54,489 bases of DNA from Akkermansiaceae bacterium (lineage in GTDB: Bacteria > Verrucomicrobiota > Verrucomicrobiia > Verrucomicrobiales > Akkermansiaceae), in NCBI GenBank assembly GCA_905181965.1, contig CAJIZY010000010.1:1-54489 (forward strand). The letters run 5' to 3'. Shown here piece by piece: positions 34,400 through 43,621 of the stretch. The notes under the pieces are model-generated. The model was not told where the DNA came from. It ran no database searches and was given only the letters and a program-made list of their open reading frames with translations. The translations under genes and the position numbers were made by a program. Numbering within the stretch: the stretch's first letter is position 1; the number at the start of each line of letters is the position of its first letter.

Positions 34400-35007
34400 T
34401 TAGGCTTTGAAGAAGTTTTCGAGTAGTTTGAGTCCGGCATGTTGGCTCTTTTCTGGGTGAAACTGCGTGGCAAACAGTTTTCCCTGCTCAATAGCTGCAC
34501 AAAAGGTTTCGTCGCCGTAGTTGCAAGTTGCTGAAACAATTTCAGGATCCACGCCGTCCGGATAATACGAGTGGACGAAATAGAAGTAAGGTGCAGCATT
34601 AAACTTGGCCCAGTAAGGAGAGTTCTCTTTCGTGTGGAGGGTAGCATTCCATCCCATGTGGGGAATTTTAAGTTTTGACAAACCTAATTAACGGTCCCGG
34701 ATACGACTCCTAGTCCGGCAGTGCCGGGCGATTCTTCACTAGCCTCAAAAAGGAGCTGAAAGCCCACACAGATCCCGAAGTAGGGCTTTCCCGCCGCGAT
34801 CCATTCTTGAAGGGGCTTGTCTAGTCCCAGCCGGTGCAGGCTTTCCATGCAGTCTCCGAAAGATCCTTGGCCAGGGAAGATGAGATGCGTAAATTGTTCT
34901 AGCTCTTCAGGCTTGGTAATTAGGGTGGGGTCATGACCCAATGCTTTGCAGGCGTTGATGACACTTCGAAGATTGCCCCGACCGTAGTCGATCATTCCGA
35001 GTTTCAT
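34400..35007 (-). pseudogene. hisH: Imidazole glycerol phosphate synthase glutaminase subunit HisH, split by a frameshift
   Basis: HisH supplies ammonia to HisF. The first part from ATG 35007 reads LGMIDYGRGNLRSVINACKA, FPGQGSFGDCM and the catalytic-cysteine nucleophile elbow FGICVGFQLLFEAS, and stops at 34684 (GVVSGTVN). The second part continues in another frame with KLKIPHMGWN, YFVHSYYPD and FATQFHPEKSQHAG, which holds the catalytic His and Glu, ending at 34400. One missing base, or a small set of indels, around 34670-34690 explains the break. Corrected length is near the normal 200 residues. The gene lies 6 bp downstream of hisB and probably forms an operon with it. Confidence 0.85.
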
Positions 35008-35013
35008 ATCGAT

Positions 35014-35604
35014 TTAGAGCACTTCCTTAGTGGATGGGATACCTTCGCGGCGCGGGTCGTTTTCCGAAGCGATCCGAAGTGCGACGGCTATGGATTTAAA
35101 AACCGACTCGGCAACGTGGTGCCCGTCTCGGCCATAAAGAACTTCAATGTGGAGGTTGCAGCGGAGGTTTGAAGAGAGTGCGCGGCAGAATTCCTCCACG
35201 AGGGTAAAAGGGAAGTTCTGAGCATCTGCAGTTTGTTTAGGTGTCCGGAGTTCGAGTTGCGGGCGGTTGCTCAGATCGATCACGCTGCGGCAAAGGGTCT
35301 CGTCCATCGGCACGTAGGCGTGTCCGTAGCGTCGAATGCCATCTTTGTCTCCCATAGCGGTCTTGATGCATTCACCGAGGACAATACCAGTGTCCTCTAC
35401 GGTGTGGTGGAAATCGACTTCAACATCACCATCGACTTCGACATTCAAGTCGATGAGCGAGTGACGAGAGAAGAGGGTTAACATGTGATCAAAGAATGGA
35501 ATCCTAGTGGCAATTGAGGATTTGCCGGAACCATCAAGATCGAGGCTGAGCTTGATCTTAGTTTCGGCGGTATTGCGTGCCTGTGATGCGGTGCGGTTGC
35601 TCAT
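35014..35604 (-). CDS. hisB: Imidazoleglycerol-phosphate dehydratase HisB
   Basis: A dehydratase of the histidine pathway. The likely start is the ATG at 35604 (MSNRTASQARNTAETKIKL), giving 196 residues, the usual length; an upstream in-frame start at 35736 would add 44 residues that overlap the neighbouring gene's 3' end and do not look like HisB. Manganese-binding motifs are HHTVEDTGI and GRDGHHVAESVFKS; other conserved pieces are IPFFDHMLTLFSRHSLIDL and YVPMDETL. hisH follows after 6 bp. Confidence 0.94.
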   Translation of the reverse strand: MSNRTASQARNTAETKIKLSLDLDGSGKSSIATRIPFFDHMLTLFSRHSLIDLNVEVDGDVEVDFHHTVEDTGIVLGECIKTAMGDKDGIRRYGHAYVPMDETLCRSVIDLSNRPQLELRTPKQTADAQNFPFTLVEEFCRALSSNLRCNLHIEVLYGRDGHHVAESVFKSIAVALRIASENDPRREGIPSTKEVL

Positions 35605-35644
35605 AGAATAGAGTGAAGATAAAATATTTGGGACGAGAAGACAC

Positions 35645-37873
35645 TCACTCGCCGGAGATGACTGAGTCAAGAAGTTCGGTAAGTTCCTCACTCGTAGATA
35701 TCTGTCCGAGGGCTTCGCCGGCACGAGTGAGGACAACCGAAGCTGTTCCTTTAGCTGGTGGAAGCCCAGTGAGGGGTGTGAGAAGCGGGTTGGCGGATTC
35801 CGGGCGAATGGTGAGGAACGATAGATGTTTTGGAGCGTTTAGAATAGAAATGAATTGTTTGCCAAGTTTACTGCCTATATCCCCCTGAAGAATGGCCATC
35901 AGAGGGGAATCACCGAGGGAACATGATGAAATGTAGTCGGTATGATACACCACTCTGCCTTTTGCCTGACGGGCGATATATTTTCGGTGAGCGTCTACGA
36001 TGCCACCATAAGTCTCATTTCCGGTCAGGGCGTAAAGTCGGCTCAAAGTTTGATCAGAGATGCCTAGGGTAGATTCACCAAAAATCATACTCACACTGAA
36101 TTGCTTTAAAGGAACAATCTGTTCCTCTTTCGTGACTTCGGTCAGAATCTTACCTGAATAGCCGAATTGCTGAATGTTATGGTCTACAATTTCAGTTGCG
36201 CTTTTTAGCCAATGTTGGTCGAGAGTAGCTTGGTAAAGTTCGTTCAAAGACCGACCAACTGCCATGACATCTTGGCACCGTGCGGGGACCATTGTTGAAT
36301 CTGATGAAATGCGGAAAAATCCTTTTTCGGGATTCCAGTAATCAGATAAGATTCTATTTGCGATTGCTTTAGCTGCGTCGAAATGAGCTGGTGATCCAGT
36401 ATGGTTGGCTCTTAAGATTTGAGCTCTTAGAACCAAGGCTAGATCTTTAACAGTCAAAGTGCTTTCCCTTGTGATTTTAATTTGCTCCCTGCGAAATGTC
36501 AGCAGTTTAGATTTTATGGTCTTCACGGCCTTTGAAGCTTCTTCCACCGAAAGTTGAAGCTCGTCGGCGACTTCTTGGGTGGAAGTTTTACCTCGAAGTG
36601 AATTGAGGTTGAAATAGTTTCCAAGAGGATCGGTTTCGAGTGGAATATTACCGGTCGGTTCGAGGGAAAATGCGATGGTGGCTACCTTAAGCTGATCTGG
36701 ATCGAGGATTTTTTTAAGAGTTCTATAATCCCAAAGAAATGCCCCATTAGAACCAAGAATACCATTTGGGCATTTACTAGAAATTTCTTTCGCCAGCCAT
36801 TCGGTTTCTAGGAGCTCAAGTAATTCTAAACCCTGCTTGGTGAATCTTTCATCACCGAGGAGATTGCCAACTTTCATTAAAGTTGCGGCGACTTTGGCTT
36901 GGGAAAGAAGGTCTGTAGAAAAAAAGGGAAGCGTCCAATCGTCTGTTCTCCGCGCGTAGAAATAAAAACCGGTCAGGTGATCCTTGAGAGCCCCCGAGGT
37001 TAGTTCTAGGGTCATTACTTTAGCAGCTTCTCTGCTTTGCTCACGAACTTCTCCCGTTAAATTTGACGAACGTGATCCGATAGCAAGAAGTTCGATGCTG
37101 CTGGAGGGAATCAATCCTCCAATAAAATCCAGATTCTTGTCTCCGAAGCTATAAAGAGAACTGAGTTGGCGAGTTTCTCTTTGAAAGAGTTCATTTCGTG
37201 TTACCGGCTGTTTAAGCTCCTCGACGTTTGGTTCTAAGCGAAGCTGTCTTTTTTCATTTTCGCTCCGACTGTTTTCAACCGTGTATCGCGATGATTTGGT
37301 CCAAAGGTCCTCTACCACGTTCGCGAGGTTTGAGACGACGACCTTCAATTCGCGCCCGGAGATATTCCCTACGGGGTCTGAAGCAATGGGTGAGCCCTCA
37401 TGGCTCAACCAAATAATCATGGGGAAAGCGGCACTTTTTTTCTCTTCTGCAGAGAGACGGTATCCCAAATTAGCCATTTCAGGGTTTACCGTTGAGTCTA
37501 TCACGGTGCAGATCGCTTGGCTGGAGATTATCCCTCGAAGGTCTTGGTCCTCGTTTAGCTCGTCAACGACGGTGCGCGAGGCGCTTCCGAGAGGCGAACA
37601 TAAGAGGGCAAAGATCGGGCGCTGAGCATCTTTCGCTTTCTTAAGGATCTCGTGATTCCATTTTTGCCAGGCGATCTGGTGGGTGGATAAAGATCTGAGG
37701 AAATCAGTCTCGCCTGTGGCCATTTCATTTTTAAAATCAATGGCGCTATCCGGGACCTCGGCATCAGAAAAATAGTTCTTCTTAACATCTTTTTTTTCCG
37801 TGGTTTTTTCATCCGAACATGAAGATAACTGGAAGACGTATAGAAGAGGCAGGATTGAAAAGTATGCTCGCAT
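35645..37873 (-). CDS. DUF255-like lipoprotein with N-terminal thioredoxin-type fold
   Basis: A 742-residue protein with a lipobox (LYVFQLSSC), so it is exported and lipid-anchored. It resembles the YyaL/SPATA20 (DUF255) family: an N-terminal thioredoxin-like domain (WQKWNHEILKKAKDAQRPIF, AAFPMIIWLSHEGSPI) without a visible CxxC, followed by an alpha/alpha-barrel-like region (NGILGSNGAFLWDYRTLKKI, KDLALVLRAQILRANHTGSP, ILSDYWNPEKGFFRISS). The family is poorly characterised; some members resemble cellobiose epimerase/glycosidase folds. Here the N-terminal half is divergent from cytosolic YyaL. It lies 40 bp upstream of hisB on the same strand; a functional link is not evident. Confidence 0.7.
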   Translation of the reverse strand: MRAYFSILPLLYVFQLSSCSDEKTTEKKDVKKNYFSDAEVPDSAIDFKNEMATGETDFLRSLSTHQIAWQKWNHEILKKAKDAQRPIFALLCSPLGSASRTVVDELNEDQDLRGIISSQAICTVIDSTVNPEMANLGYRLSAEEKKSAAFPMIIWLSHEGSPIASDPVGNISGRELKVVVSNLANVVEDLWTKSSRYTVENSRSENEKRQLRLEPNVEELKQPVTRNELFQRETRQLSSLYSFGDKNLDFIGGLIPSSSIELLAIGSRSSNLTGEVREQSREAAKVMTLELTSGALKDHLTGFYFYARRTDDWTLPFFSTDLLSQAKVAATLMKVGNLLGDERFTKQGLELLELLETEWLAKEISSKCPNGILGSNGAFLWDYRTLKKILDPDQLKVATIAFSLEPTGNIPLETDPLGNYFNLNSLRGKTSTQEVADELQLSVEEASKAVKTIKSKLLTFRREQIKITRESTLTVKDLALVLRAQILRANHTGSPAHFDAAKAIANRILSDYWNPEKGFFRISSDSTMVPARCQDVMAVGRSLNELYQATLDQHWLKSATEIVDHNIQQFGYSGKILTEVTKEEQIVPLKQFSVSMIFGESTLGISDQTLSRLYALTGNETYGGIVDAHRKYIARQAKGRVVYHTDYISSCSLGDSPLMAILQGDIGSKLGKQFISILNAPKHLSFLTIRPESANPLLTPLTGLPPAKGTASVVLTRAGEALGQISTSEELTELLDSVISGE

Positions 37874-38011
37874 GATGGATCCACCCTAGTGTGGGCTTTC
37901 TGAAATTAAGAAATAGAGAGAAAATGACCAGACAAAGGAGCTTCTAAATGATTCCATTGCGCAAGGCCAATTGGGAATAGGTTTCCCGAATCTCATTTCA
38001 GATTTCTTTCA

Positions 38012-38788
38012 GTGACCACTCTAGCCATCACCAGTCAAAAAGGAGGCGTCGGAAAAACGACTCTCTCCATTAATCTAGCCTATGCCTTCGCCCGCAGTGG
38101 CCGCAAAACTTTGCTTGTTGATACCGATCCTCAGGGTTCAGTGGGACTTTCCCTGACTCGCCAATCGCGCCATCTCTCTGGCTTTTACGATTTTCTTGAA
38201 AATCCAGTTATGAATGTCGGGGAGCTTATTGTGCCTACCCGTCTTCCAACATTTAGTCTTGTTGCGGCTGGTCAGAGTAGTGCCTACGAATTTGGGAGCG
38301 GTCCGGTTTCTGGAAACGTCCACCGAATAAGGGGTTTTGTCTCACAAATCCGCGCAATGAAATACGATGTCTGTATTTTTGATACGGCAGCGGGGTTATT
38401 TGGTGTCACTGCTGATGTTCTTGGAGTTTCGAATGGGGTAATAGTGCCCCAGCAATCCGAACCACTTGGGGTTCGTTCAGTTCCCAAGATGCTGGAAGCA
38501 TTGACCCGGATGCGCGCTGTCAACCCCAGCCTTCAGGTTCTTGGAGTCGTTTTGACGATGGTGAAAAAGGAGCTCCCTGAAAGCTTAGAATCTGCCCAAG
38601 CACTTCGAGGACTTCTTCCAGAGGAAATGGTGATGCAGACTGAAATCCCCAGGAATGATCTCTATGTGCAAGCTAGTGCGAGGGGTCTTCCCGTTGGAGT
38701 GATGGCAGAAGGCTCAGAGACTTTGGCGATTTTTGAACAACTCCGTCTTGAGCTAGAGGGGCGCATCAATCCTCCGATTCCAGCCTAA
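38012..38788 (+). CDS. ParA/MinD-like ATPase
   Basis: A 258-residue P-loop ATPase of the ParA/Soj/MinD group. The deviant Walker A is SQKGGVGKTTLSIN, switch I LLVDTDPQGSVGLSL, and Walker B-like VCIFDTAAG. These proteins dimerise with ATP and position DNA, protein clusters or membrane machines. No ParB gene or parS-like array is seen, which argues against chromosome partition and for placement of another cargo. The start is GTG at 38012. The next gene follows after 4 bp, so the two are an operon. No membrane-targeting C-terminal helix of MinD type is evident. Confidence 0.9.
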   Translation: MTTLAITSQKGGVGKTTLSINLAYAFARSGRKTLLVDTDPQGSVGLSLTRQSRHLSGFYDFLENPVMNVGELIVPTRLPTFSLVAAGQSSAYEFGSGPVSGNVHRIRGFVSQIRAMKYDVCIFDTAAGLFGVTADVLGVSNGVIVPQQSEPLGVRSVPKMLEALTRMRAVNPSLQVLGVVLTMVKKELPESLESAQALRGLLPEEMVMQTEIPRNDLYVQASARGLPVGVMAEGSETLAIFEQLRLELEGRINPPIPA

Positions 38789-38792
38789 AACT

Positions 38793-39506
38793 ATGAACGA
38801 GAACGAAGTTGTGAGTCAGTGGCTCGACCCAGACGAAGTCCGGTCGCTTGCCGAAGGATTGCTAGCCAAAACTCCGGTATCACAAATCCCTTCTCACGAA
38901 TCAGTTTTTGGTGAGGATTTTGAGGGTTTCGACGGGGAACCCAATTCTTCTGCTCCGCCGTTTCAATCGATTGGGTCCGAGCCATCCAATCCGTTTTCTC
39001 AGGCTGCGCCAAAACCTAAGCCAGCTCACCCGCCGGTTGAAAAGAACAAGCAGCCGGTCCGACCTGATTCGTTTTATGAACAACAGTCTCCGGTTGCTTC
39101 GACTACTTCTGCAAAAAAAGCTACGCGCTCTTCTGGGCTTCCGTCGCTGCCTCGTGCTCTTAGCGCATTTTCAGATTGGCTAAAAAAACAGACTCCTATT
39201 CTGGCTGCATTTGTCTGCGATCCGAAGGGGCAGGTTATGCTTGATGAAGTAGGAAGTGAGAAGTTGATCAAAGTCGCGAGATCACTTGTTTATGCTTCAA
39301 TCACTAAAGGTGTAGTCGATCCCAGCGGGCTTCTGCAGGTTATGATTTCTGAGGATCGAATGATAGAAATTCTCCCGCTCGAATCTAAGGAAGGGCATTC
39401 TATTGCTGGGCTGGTAGTCGCTCGGCCATTGACCTCCGAAGCGCTGACGCTGATCCGCCGGAGCTTTAAAACAGCGCTTTCGCGTTCTTTAACGCCGGGT
39501 GAGTGA
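38793..39506 (+). CDS. Roadblock/LC7-like protein with long disordered linker
   Basis: A 237-residue protein. Residues 1-25 form a short helix (VSQWLDPDEVRSLAEGLLAK), about 26-115 is a Pro/Ser/Gln-rich probably disordered linker, and about 125-235 looks like a roadblock/LC7 domain (LAAFVCDPKGQVMLDEVGSE, KVARSLVYASITKG, QVMISEDRMIEILPLESKE, IAGLVVARPL). Roadblock proteins regulate small GTPases or ParA-like switches in motility and polarity systems. Directly after the ParA-like gene (4-bp gap), so the two probably act together. Its 3' end overlaps the convergent TerB/FHA/ABCG gene by 18 bp. The roadblock call is by fold-like pattern and is moderate. Confidence 0.7.
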   Translation: MNENEVVSQWLDPDEVRSLAEGLLAKTPVSQIPSHESVFGEDFEGFDGEPNSSAPPFQSIGSEPSNPFSQAAPKPKPAHPPVEKNKQPVRPDSFYEQQSPVASTTSAKKATRSSGLPSLPRALSAFSDWLKKQTPILAAFVCDPKGQVMLDEVGSEKLIKVARSLVYASITKGVVDPSGLLQVMISEDRMIEILPLESKEGHSIAGLVVARPLTSEALTLIRRSFKTALSRSLTPGE

Positions 39507-42500
39507 GTAGTTAAGAAAGCTCGCGGCTGGGAGAAGGAAAGCAGTTGTAAGGAGTATCAAAAAGATTCGGCAATACCATTGGGTGCTCAGATTGACGCCA
39601 AAGAGGGGCTTTTCTTTTGCCAAGAAAATGTTGGGTTTATCATTTCTCCTGCGATCAAGTCTCAGAGTCTCGGCAAGATCTACCATGTTTTCGACCCGTT
39701 CGTTCACAAAGAATTGAGAAACTGAGCGAGTATCGCGATCGAGTTCGGGTTTAACTCCTTCCATCTCCTCTTTTTGAAGTTGTTCTAATTGCCCAAGCGG
39801 ATCACTTAGGATTTCGTCAGCCTCAGAGGAAGTTTTTGCAACCGATGCAAAGAGAACTCCAATCTTATCTCCGGCCTTTTTGAGTTCATCTTCTTCTGAC
39901 AGTTTCAGCTCTTCTTTGTCTTTGAGTATACCGATCGTTTTCTGAATGGGCCGGCGAGTTTTTTCAAAGCGATTCGCGGTGGCTTGAGTCACAATGCTGC
40001 CTTCAAAAGCATAGCGCAGCGGCATGATGGCTGAAGGCACCGGTTCACCTCCATTATCGCGACCTTCATCCCCTCCGACAAAGAGTCCGCGGTTCATTTC
40101 GGTGAAGGGAATGAGGGCGCCTGCGAGTAGAATTTGTGGAACAAGGATCAAAGGAATGGATCCTAGGGCAGTGCGCTCGGATCGCGAAATTACTGAGACC
40201 ATAAGGGCCAGCGCAGTTCCACAGGATCCCGTAAGAATCATCCAACCGAGGTGATTCCAAAACATGTGACGAAGATCAAGAATCTGATGCGCAACCGCGA
40301 TGAAGACCGCGGATTGAACTGCTACCGCGAGAATTAGCACTGAGAATTTTGAGCTAAGATAAAGAATGGGGTGTGGTCGGCAATTACGCTCGCGTCTTAA
40401 AATCGGGCGATCTCGAAGGACTTCGGTTGCGCTGTTGGTAAGACCGAAAAACATCGCTACCGTAACGGCCAGAAAGAGGTAAGAGGGCAGATGAAGAGCC
40501 GAATGGAATTGGTAGCTGCCATCGGGGGAAGCTCTCAAGGTTAGGCCGATCAGTCCTGCGAGTAGTGGAGCTTCCAAAAAAATAGAGTTGAAAGTTCCCC
40601 GGTGGCGGAATTTTGATTTAGCGGCCCGTGCTAGGTAGGTTTTGAAAATCATCCACTTCTGCCGACGTCCGTGCGCCGGAGGTTCAGGCGCTGCTACTTG
40701 GTCATCGGCGGTTGGTAAATCGAGTTCATCTGCAATGGGGCTGGGCTTTGACAGTGAGAGATGGTCCATTACGCAGTGGTTCTCAAATCTTTCCTGCCAG
40801 AACTCGGGCTGGAAACGCCTGCGCGATTTACCAGGGGCGTGGAGCTTCAGCATTGTAGTTTCGAGAATATCGAAAACAAAATCAGCTCCCTGAGGGGTGA
40901 GATCGGATTGACGCTCGATCTGTAAATCTTTGGAGGCTTGTTGAAAGTAATTTACTAGATCTTTTGGGGGTCCCAAATATACCATTTTTCCGCCACGATC
41001 AAGGAGGAGGACCGTATCAAAAGCTTCTAAGACTTTTTCGCTGGGACGGTGAAGGGAGGCAACCACGATCTTGTCTCTTGCGAAACTGTGGAGGGCATCG
41101 ACGACGTTTTCGGCATCTTTCGAGGAAAGCCCCGAGATGGGCTCGTCGAAGAGAAAAATTTCACCGCCTCCAACTAAGTCGAGCCCCGCATTGAGTCGGG
41201 AACGTTCACCTCCGCTGAGACTTTTGGACTCCGGACTACCCACCCGGCGGTGCCCGATTCGTTCCAGTCCAAGCTCGCCGACGAGGAAGTTTACGCGTTT
41301 CTCGATCGATTCGGTAGAGAGGTGGGGGCGGCGAATGGCAGCGGCATGGACGAGGTGCTCGTAAACGGTAAGCTGCTCGGTCAGGGCATCTTCCTGCGGC
41401 ATAAAGGAGATTAAGGGCGCGAGCCTCTTTGGGCGGTCGTAGAGTGAGATGCCATTCAGCTTAACTTGTCCATTCCTTGGTTTTCGTTGACCAGCTAGGA
41501 TTTCAAGAAGCGTGCTTTTTCCGCTTCCACTTGGGCCAATGATACACATCATTTGACTACGCTCGAGCCGGAAAGAGAGGCTGTCGATGGCCTTTCCGCC
41601 TTTCCAAAAGCTGTGGTTGAGATTCTCCACTTCAAGATGGCGAACGAGGTTCCTTTCTTCATCAAGAATGTTATCTGAGAAGCGGCAACGGAGGGCCTGA
41701 CGATTGCTGAGACGAATCATCGACCCATCCGGCAAGGGCTCTTCCCTGACTTGTTGGCCATTCACAAGAATAGCCTCGGTGGATTCGATAACTTTCAGCT
41801 CGCCAATTCCTGTGTTAGGGTCGAATTCGAGCTCTAAAACAAAGCGCCCAGCAAGACCCGGAGTGAGGAGTAGGCTATCACCCGAAAGTCGGTTGGGATC
41901 GTTTGAAACACGAACCCTTCGACGTCCCGCTGGAAGAACAAATCGCTGTCCAGTTTGTTGTGTGATCCGCCTCAGGGCTTCGAGGGAGAGGGGTTCTTTT
42001 TCGTCCACACGTATTACGTCATGGTAATCGAGTTGATAGGTGGTTGCAGCAATGAGAGAGTTTCGTGAGCCACCGGTGAGACATCCGTTTTTAAGTGGAG
42101 TGACGTGGACGCGGTGTCCGAAAGCGATCTTGGCAAGGGCCAGACGTGACTTGTTTCGGCTCAAGGTGAGTTCTTTGTCTTCTTCGATGAGGAAGAGTGC
42201 GGGAGGAATTCCTTTTTCTTCTGCCTGTAAGAAGAAGATGAGATCGTTGTAATTTAAGCGCCATCCTCCGGCGATGACTTCGTCTGAAGGCCGGATGAGT
42301 AAAAGGCGATCTGAGTCGAGCTGATAGCCTCTCACCCAGAGAGGTTGATCGCGGAGGTTCCGAATAAGAATCAGTGCTCCCGCTTGGTAACAGCGAAACC
42401 GGGGCGGGTCGTCTTCTTCTTTTAGGCGGACATCAGATGATTTATCAGAGCCAAAGTCTACTCGTACTAAGAGATTGTCTTTTGGTGCGTCGAATTGCCC

Positions 42501-42926
42501 AAGTTCACGTAGGACAGTTGCGGTGATCTTATCATTCCCGACAGCTTGCATAACTTCGGAGAATTTTTCTTTTTCCGCGGGGGCGTCCCCGCCTGCCCTG
42601 ATGACTGAATAGAGCTGGAGGGCTAAGGGGATCCTGTGTTCCGGATTTAGGTTTTTCTTGAGGTGTTTTAGTGCTTCATCAATCGGCTGGGGCCAAGCAA
42701 CTGCAGACTCTAGCGATTTCCCAAGAATCCCATGGTCGATATCCGGGAAAACATTACGCACAAAGTCATAAACGATCTCAAGCTCCCGTCGCGACGCGCG
42801 ACCATCTTGATTAATAAAGGATGCAAAGACTTGTGAGAGCGCTTGGGCTGTTTTTTCATTACGCCGCTCAAGCGCGTCTCGGAAGACGAGACGCTTGATT
42901 TGGGCGAGAACTCTCCGCAGGCGCAT
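39489..42926 (-). CDS. TerB-like / FHA-like / ABCG-type transporter fusion
   Basis: A 1145-residue protein. Residues about 25-130 resemble a TerB-type helical domain (VFASFINQDGRASRRELEIV, LGKSLESAVAW). About 140-450 is beta-rich and includes FHA-like segments (VSNDPNRLSGDSLLL, ILVNGQQVREEPLPDGSMIR). The ATPase follows at about 455-690 with Walker A GPSGSGKSTLLEILAG, signature LSGGERSRLNAG and Walker B IFLFDEPISGLSS. The last third holds about six membrane segments (YLFLAVTVAMFFGLTN, SVLILAVAVQSAVFIAV, LGSIPLILVPQILLAGALIP) of the ABC2/ABCG type, with a long charged loop between the last two. The arrangement matches FHA-ABCG half-transporters, with TerB as the extra piece. Substrate unknown. 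Probably a dimer in the inner membrane. Confidence 0.85.
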   Translation of the reverse strand: MRLRRVLAQIKRLVFRDALERRNEKTAQALSQVFASFINQDGRASRRELEIVYDFVRNVFPDIDHGILGKSLESAVAWPQPIDEALKHLKKNLNPEHRIPLALQLYSVIRAGGDAPAEKEKFSEVMQAVGNDKITATVLRELGQFDAPKDNLLVRVDFGSDKSSDVRLKEEDDPPRFRCYQAGALILIRNLRDQPLWVRGYQLDSDRLLLIRPSDEVIAGGWRLNYNDLIFFLQAEEKGIPPALFLIEEDKELTLSRNKSRLALAKIAFGHRVHVTPLKNGCLTGGSRNSLIAATTYQLDYHDVIRVDEKEPLSLEALRRITQQTGQRFVLPAGRRRVRVSNDPNRLSGDSLLLTPGLAGRFVLELEFDPNTGIGELKVIESTEAILVNGQQVREEPLPDGSMIRLSNRQALRCRFSDNILDEERNLVRHLEVENLNHSFWKGGKAIDSLSFRLERSQMMCIIGPSGSGKSTLLEILAGQRKPRNGQVKLNGISLYDRPKRLAPLISFMPQEDALTEQLTVYEHLVHAAAIRRPHLSTESIEKRVNFLVGELGLERIGHRRVGSPESKSLSGGERSRLNAGLDLVGGGEIFLFDEPISGLSSKDAENVVDALHSFARDKIVVASLHRPSEKVLEAFDTVLLLDRGGKMVYLGPPKDLVNYFQQASKDLQIERQSDLTPQGADFVFDILETTMLKLHAPGKSRRRFQPEFWQERFENHCVMDHLSLSKPSPIADELDLPTADDQVAAPEPPAHGRRQKWMIFKTYLARAAKSKFRHRGTFNSIFLEAPLLAGLIGLTLRASPDGSYQFHSALHLPSYLFLAVTVAMFFGLTNSATEVLRDRPILRRERNCRPHPILYLSSKFSVLILAVAVQSAVFIAVAHQILDLRHMFWNHLGWMILTGSCGTALALMVSVISRSERTALGSIPLILVPQILLAGALIPFTEMNRGLFVGGDEGRDNGGEPVPSAIMPLRYAFEGSIVTQATANRFEKTRRPIQKTIGILKDKEELKLSEEDELKKAGDKIGVLFASVAKTSSEADEILSDPLGQLEQLQKEEMEGVKPELDRDTRSVSQFFVNERVENMVDLAETLRLDRRRNDKPNIFLAKEKPLFGVNLSTQWYCRIFLILLTTAFLLPAASFLNYSLTRR

Positions 42927-43000
42927 GATTACGAAGGAGGTATAGCCCTGAGCTCTCTGGAAAACAAGAGAGGGATCATGGCATTGCCATTGGGGGCAAA

Positions 43001-43573
43001 ATGGGCATCTTAATAGAAGTGAAGCGTCTCATCCTTTTTCTTCCCGTGATCGCGGTAGCAGTCTGCTTTGGTTTGGGATTCTCGAGTTGCACTCTTACGC
43101 CCCCCACATTTTATGTTAGTAACCCTACCCCTAAGGCAGCGCAATGGTTGAAGAATTGTAATAGGATTAGTTGGCTTCCTCGTCAGGTCAGTGGTCGTTA
43201 TGATGGCGCGTCTGCCCTAGATAACCTTAACCATGCCGCTGCCGGTTATGCTGTTAAGCGGAGTTCTTACGGCACTGCTCCGGGTGGCTACGTGGGACTG
43301 GATCACAGGATGCTTTGGGCTATCTGTGACCTTGTAAGCCGGGGGTATACCTTTCGGGTAATTGCCATAGCAGGGGGGAGTCATAGCAGGAACTCACGTC
43401 ATTACGATGGACTCGCTTTTGATGTTGACACAATCAATGGCCAGCGAGTGAGTTACGGAAATCGCTATTGGCGAGGGTTTCTGAAGCGTTGCCGAGAACT
43501 CGGTGCGACTGAAACCCTCGGTCCGGGAGACCGTGGCCATTCGACCCACATCCATGCGGCTTGGGCGAAGTAG
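43001..43573 (+). CDS. M15-like (D-Ala-D-Ala carboxypeptidase-fold) lipoprotein
   Basis: A 190-residue protein with an N-terminal signal ending in the lipobox-like FSSC, so probably lipid-anchored. Zinc-site motifs of the M15/LAS peptidase fold are visible as SRHYDGLAFDVD (SxHxxGxAxD) and, at the C-terminus, HSTHIHAAW (HxH). Peptidases of this type cleave peptidoglycan stem peptides. The product is short for the family, with little outside the core domain. Divergent from the TerB/FHA/ABCG gene with a 74-bp gap, and convergent with tsaD. Confidence 0.78.
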   Translation: MGILIEVKRLILFLPVIAVAVCFGLGFSSCTLTPPTFYVSNPTPKAAQWLKNCNRISWLPRQVSGRYDGASALDNLNHAAAGYAVKRSSYGTAPGGYVGLDHRMLWAICDLVSRGYTFRVIAIAGGSHSRNSRHYDGLAFDVDTINGQRVSYGNRYWRGFLKRCRELGATETLGPGDRGHSTHIHAAWAK

Positions 43574-43621
43574 CTATTCTCACTTTAACCTCCCTCAACA
43601 AGGTCAAGCGGGGCAGTAGAG

